Positions 5,301 through 5,476 of a DNA stretch of 5,476 nucleotides are shown here, one piece after another. Origin of the DNA: Acidobacteriota bacterium (GTDB taxonomy: Bacteria; Acidobacteriota; Terriglobia; Terriglobales; Acidobacteriaceae); contig JAEKKE010000444.1 of the NCBI GenBank assembly GCA_019510535.1, forward strand, positions 1 to 5,476, in the 5' to 3' direction. Positions within the stretch are counted from its first letter, which is position 1. Each line of letters starts with the position of its first letter. Both the position numbers and the translations under genes were made by a program. The notes beneath the pieces are model-generated. The model searched no databases and was not told the origin of the DNA. It saw only the letters and a program-made list of their open reading frames with translations.

Positions 5301-5476
5301 TGTCGATCTGCCGGTTGTCCACCGTCGAGCCCAGGGTCGCGGATCCCAGGTTTACGAGGGGGATATCAGCCGTCACGTTGATGGTTTCAGCCGTGGCTCC
5401 TATTTCCATCTCCAGAGTCAGGCCGGCGTTCTGCATCACGGACAGCTCGATGCCCGACCGCTCCAGCGTCTTGAAG
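2350..5476 (-). CDS. Oar-like TonB-dependent outer-membrane receptor, C-terminal 1041 residues (5' end outside window)
   Basis: This is an outer-membrane beta-barrel receptor expected to take up or bind a large substrate using TonB energy. The reading frame is open to the window edge. A GTG at 5439 gives a possible start but is not the real one: upstream codons read FKTLERSGIELS, continuing into GLTLEMEIGATAETINVTA, the usual end of the carboxypeptidase-regulatory-like domain of Oar proteins. Visible residues about 45-175 form the plug (DNLPLVNRNVDRLLQLVPGV; YYLDGG; NPDAVSQFNVVTNNYSAQLG; VVTKSGSNSFHGSVFEFFRD). The remaining 860 or so residues are the barrel, with repeated aromatic strands, ending in VIQIGGRVLF with the terminal Phe of a Bam signal. 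Six cysteines occur as three close pairs, probably in outer loops. The signal peptide and the start of the regulatory domain lie outside the window. No SusD-like partner is seen. Substrate is unknown; in acidobacteria such receptors are numerous and often presumed to handle polysaccharides or peptides. Gene end TAA at 2352-2350. Confidence 0.95.
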   Translation of the reverse strand, partial: FKTLERSGIELSVMQNAGLTLEMEIGATAETINVTADIPLVNLGSATLGSTVDNRQIDNLPLVNRNVDRLLQLVPGVQSVNTVNNLGYQEIKVLVNGSTDGFVGQVSYYLDGGLNMTGLRNSGNQVPNPDAVSQFNVVTNNYSAQLGRYSSAVVSVVTKSGSNSFHGSVFEFFRDKNFNSVAHNSSTKGDYNQHLFGATFGGPISQNKDFFFGSFGVYRFRTTATNSGSLPSLAQLNGDFSENMPSDITKCSDTPTAFDNTNQKFLVCDPDPSSPTYKQPLPGNKLKFRDPTAVNVLTYIRNAITKQPKLPFQTGDTQYTYRVREPAPEQNEEYLIKTDHQITPAHRVTLNYFLLNYKLHVNLGGFTQQWSSSDYKNKQQNANISDIWTVSGRTVNQFWLSYTRQNGGRNAVSGDPSKQTLADFGSDLGVVGTPSLAQISIGGVEGFTLTQAITTTGNTFARTTNALADFLSGRPSSMGQDTGLYANANWFTYGMFAQDDWRILPNLTLNAGLRYDIQLAPTDNRHMNSNFVPGAQSHAFQNVSIIGTTQKLAPLGMQFPGDPGVPNGGAFTPLNHVSPRFGFNWDPDGKGKTVFHGAAGLFFGGISGNQWEFPSNYAPYAVRNSGYTKVASLTHPYQGDPTEFPTGTNPYPSLQFDYKTGTASFLPFNQLVAMDPNYRWPYSIQINLGFQQQFGNGLALSANYVGSLNRKSPLYNDINGPIFNINPDTGLSGPSCFTDTAHKIPDTTKACGYANTSATINNRRALNAQFGLSAASPTYSNVWIIRSDQNSNYNGLQVKIEQRLTHHISASGYYTWSKTLQSNSLDSTSGLNGTFVDANYPELEYRQRSDQDRRHMMTMSFVWKPDYFTQYNRLVRTALNGWTVTGIWTANSGQPFTVTTGNDNYFSGLGNNRPSLKPGAVARTLPQSSRVAEMKQWFDTSVYCRPGTDAGCPGVGPGGLLGNTRPATLDVPGYRNVDASLFRSFNVYEEVKFQLRGEFQNVFNLVNLGGPSASMSASNFGQITGSGGGVRVIQIGGRVLF

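Noticed and set aside
5434..5439. GTG/ATG at 5439-5434 as the true start of the TonB-dependent receptor
   Set aside because: The frame continues upstream to the window edge with residues typical of the regulatory-like domain, and a receptor must have a signal peptide further upstream.

Overview
The window most likely comes from an acidobacterium of the Terriglobus/Granulicella/Edaphobacter type. This is inferred from the very large Oar-like TonB-dependent receptor, the form of the PheT N-terminus, small secreted Tyr/Pro/Arg-rich proteins, and a palindromic intergenic repeat with GGGTGCCCCAT ends. No 16S or other formal marker is present, so the placement is family-level judgement.

Layout. 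Positions 1-295 (minus) hold the first 98 codons of pheT, the phenylalanyl-tRNA synthetase beta chain, in a form that appears to lack the inserted tRNA-binding OB-fold domain. Positions 296-574 are non-coding and carry a 163-bp REP-like element (381-543) with 15-bp inverted ends and internal hairpins. A 59-residue zinc-ribbon protein (575-754, minus) is divergent from an osmC-type peroxiredoxin gene (823-1257, plus). A strong two-way hairpin terminator (1271-1304) separates osmC from the convergent gene downstream.

Positions 1359-2190 (minus) hold two related genes for small exported, Tyr/Pro/Arg-rich proteins. The downstream copy (1359-1679) is intact. The upstream copy (1840-2190) has an in-frame TAG at codon 47, after which the same frame stays open for 69 codons with the expected low-complexity composition. 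Both genes carry the same bipartite leader motif (GCAACCCG, 14 nt, GTTGCGCG) about 60 nt before the ATG, so they are probably ancient duplicates or share a regulator.

Positions 2350-5476 (minus) hold the C-terminal 1041 residues of a TonB-dependent, Oar-like outer-membrane receptor. Its N-terminus lies beyond the window. It is followed by a 16-bp UUCG-capped terminator.

The genes do not form one pathway: they cover translation, peroxide detoxification, secreted or envelope proteins and outer-membrane transport. I found no phage, CRISPR, toxin-antitoxin or biosynthetic system. The items most worth a second look are the interrupted paralog, the shared leader motif, the short PheT and the intergenic repeat.
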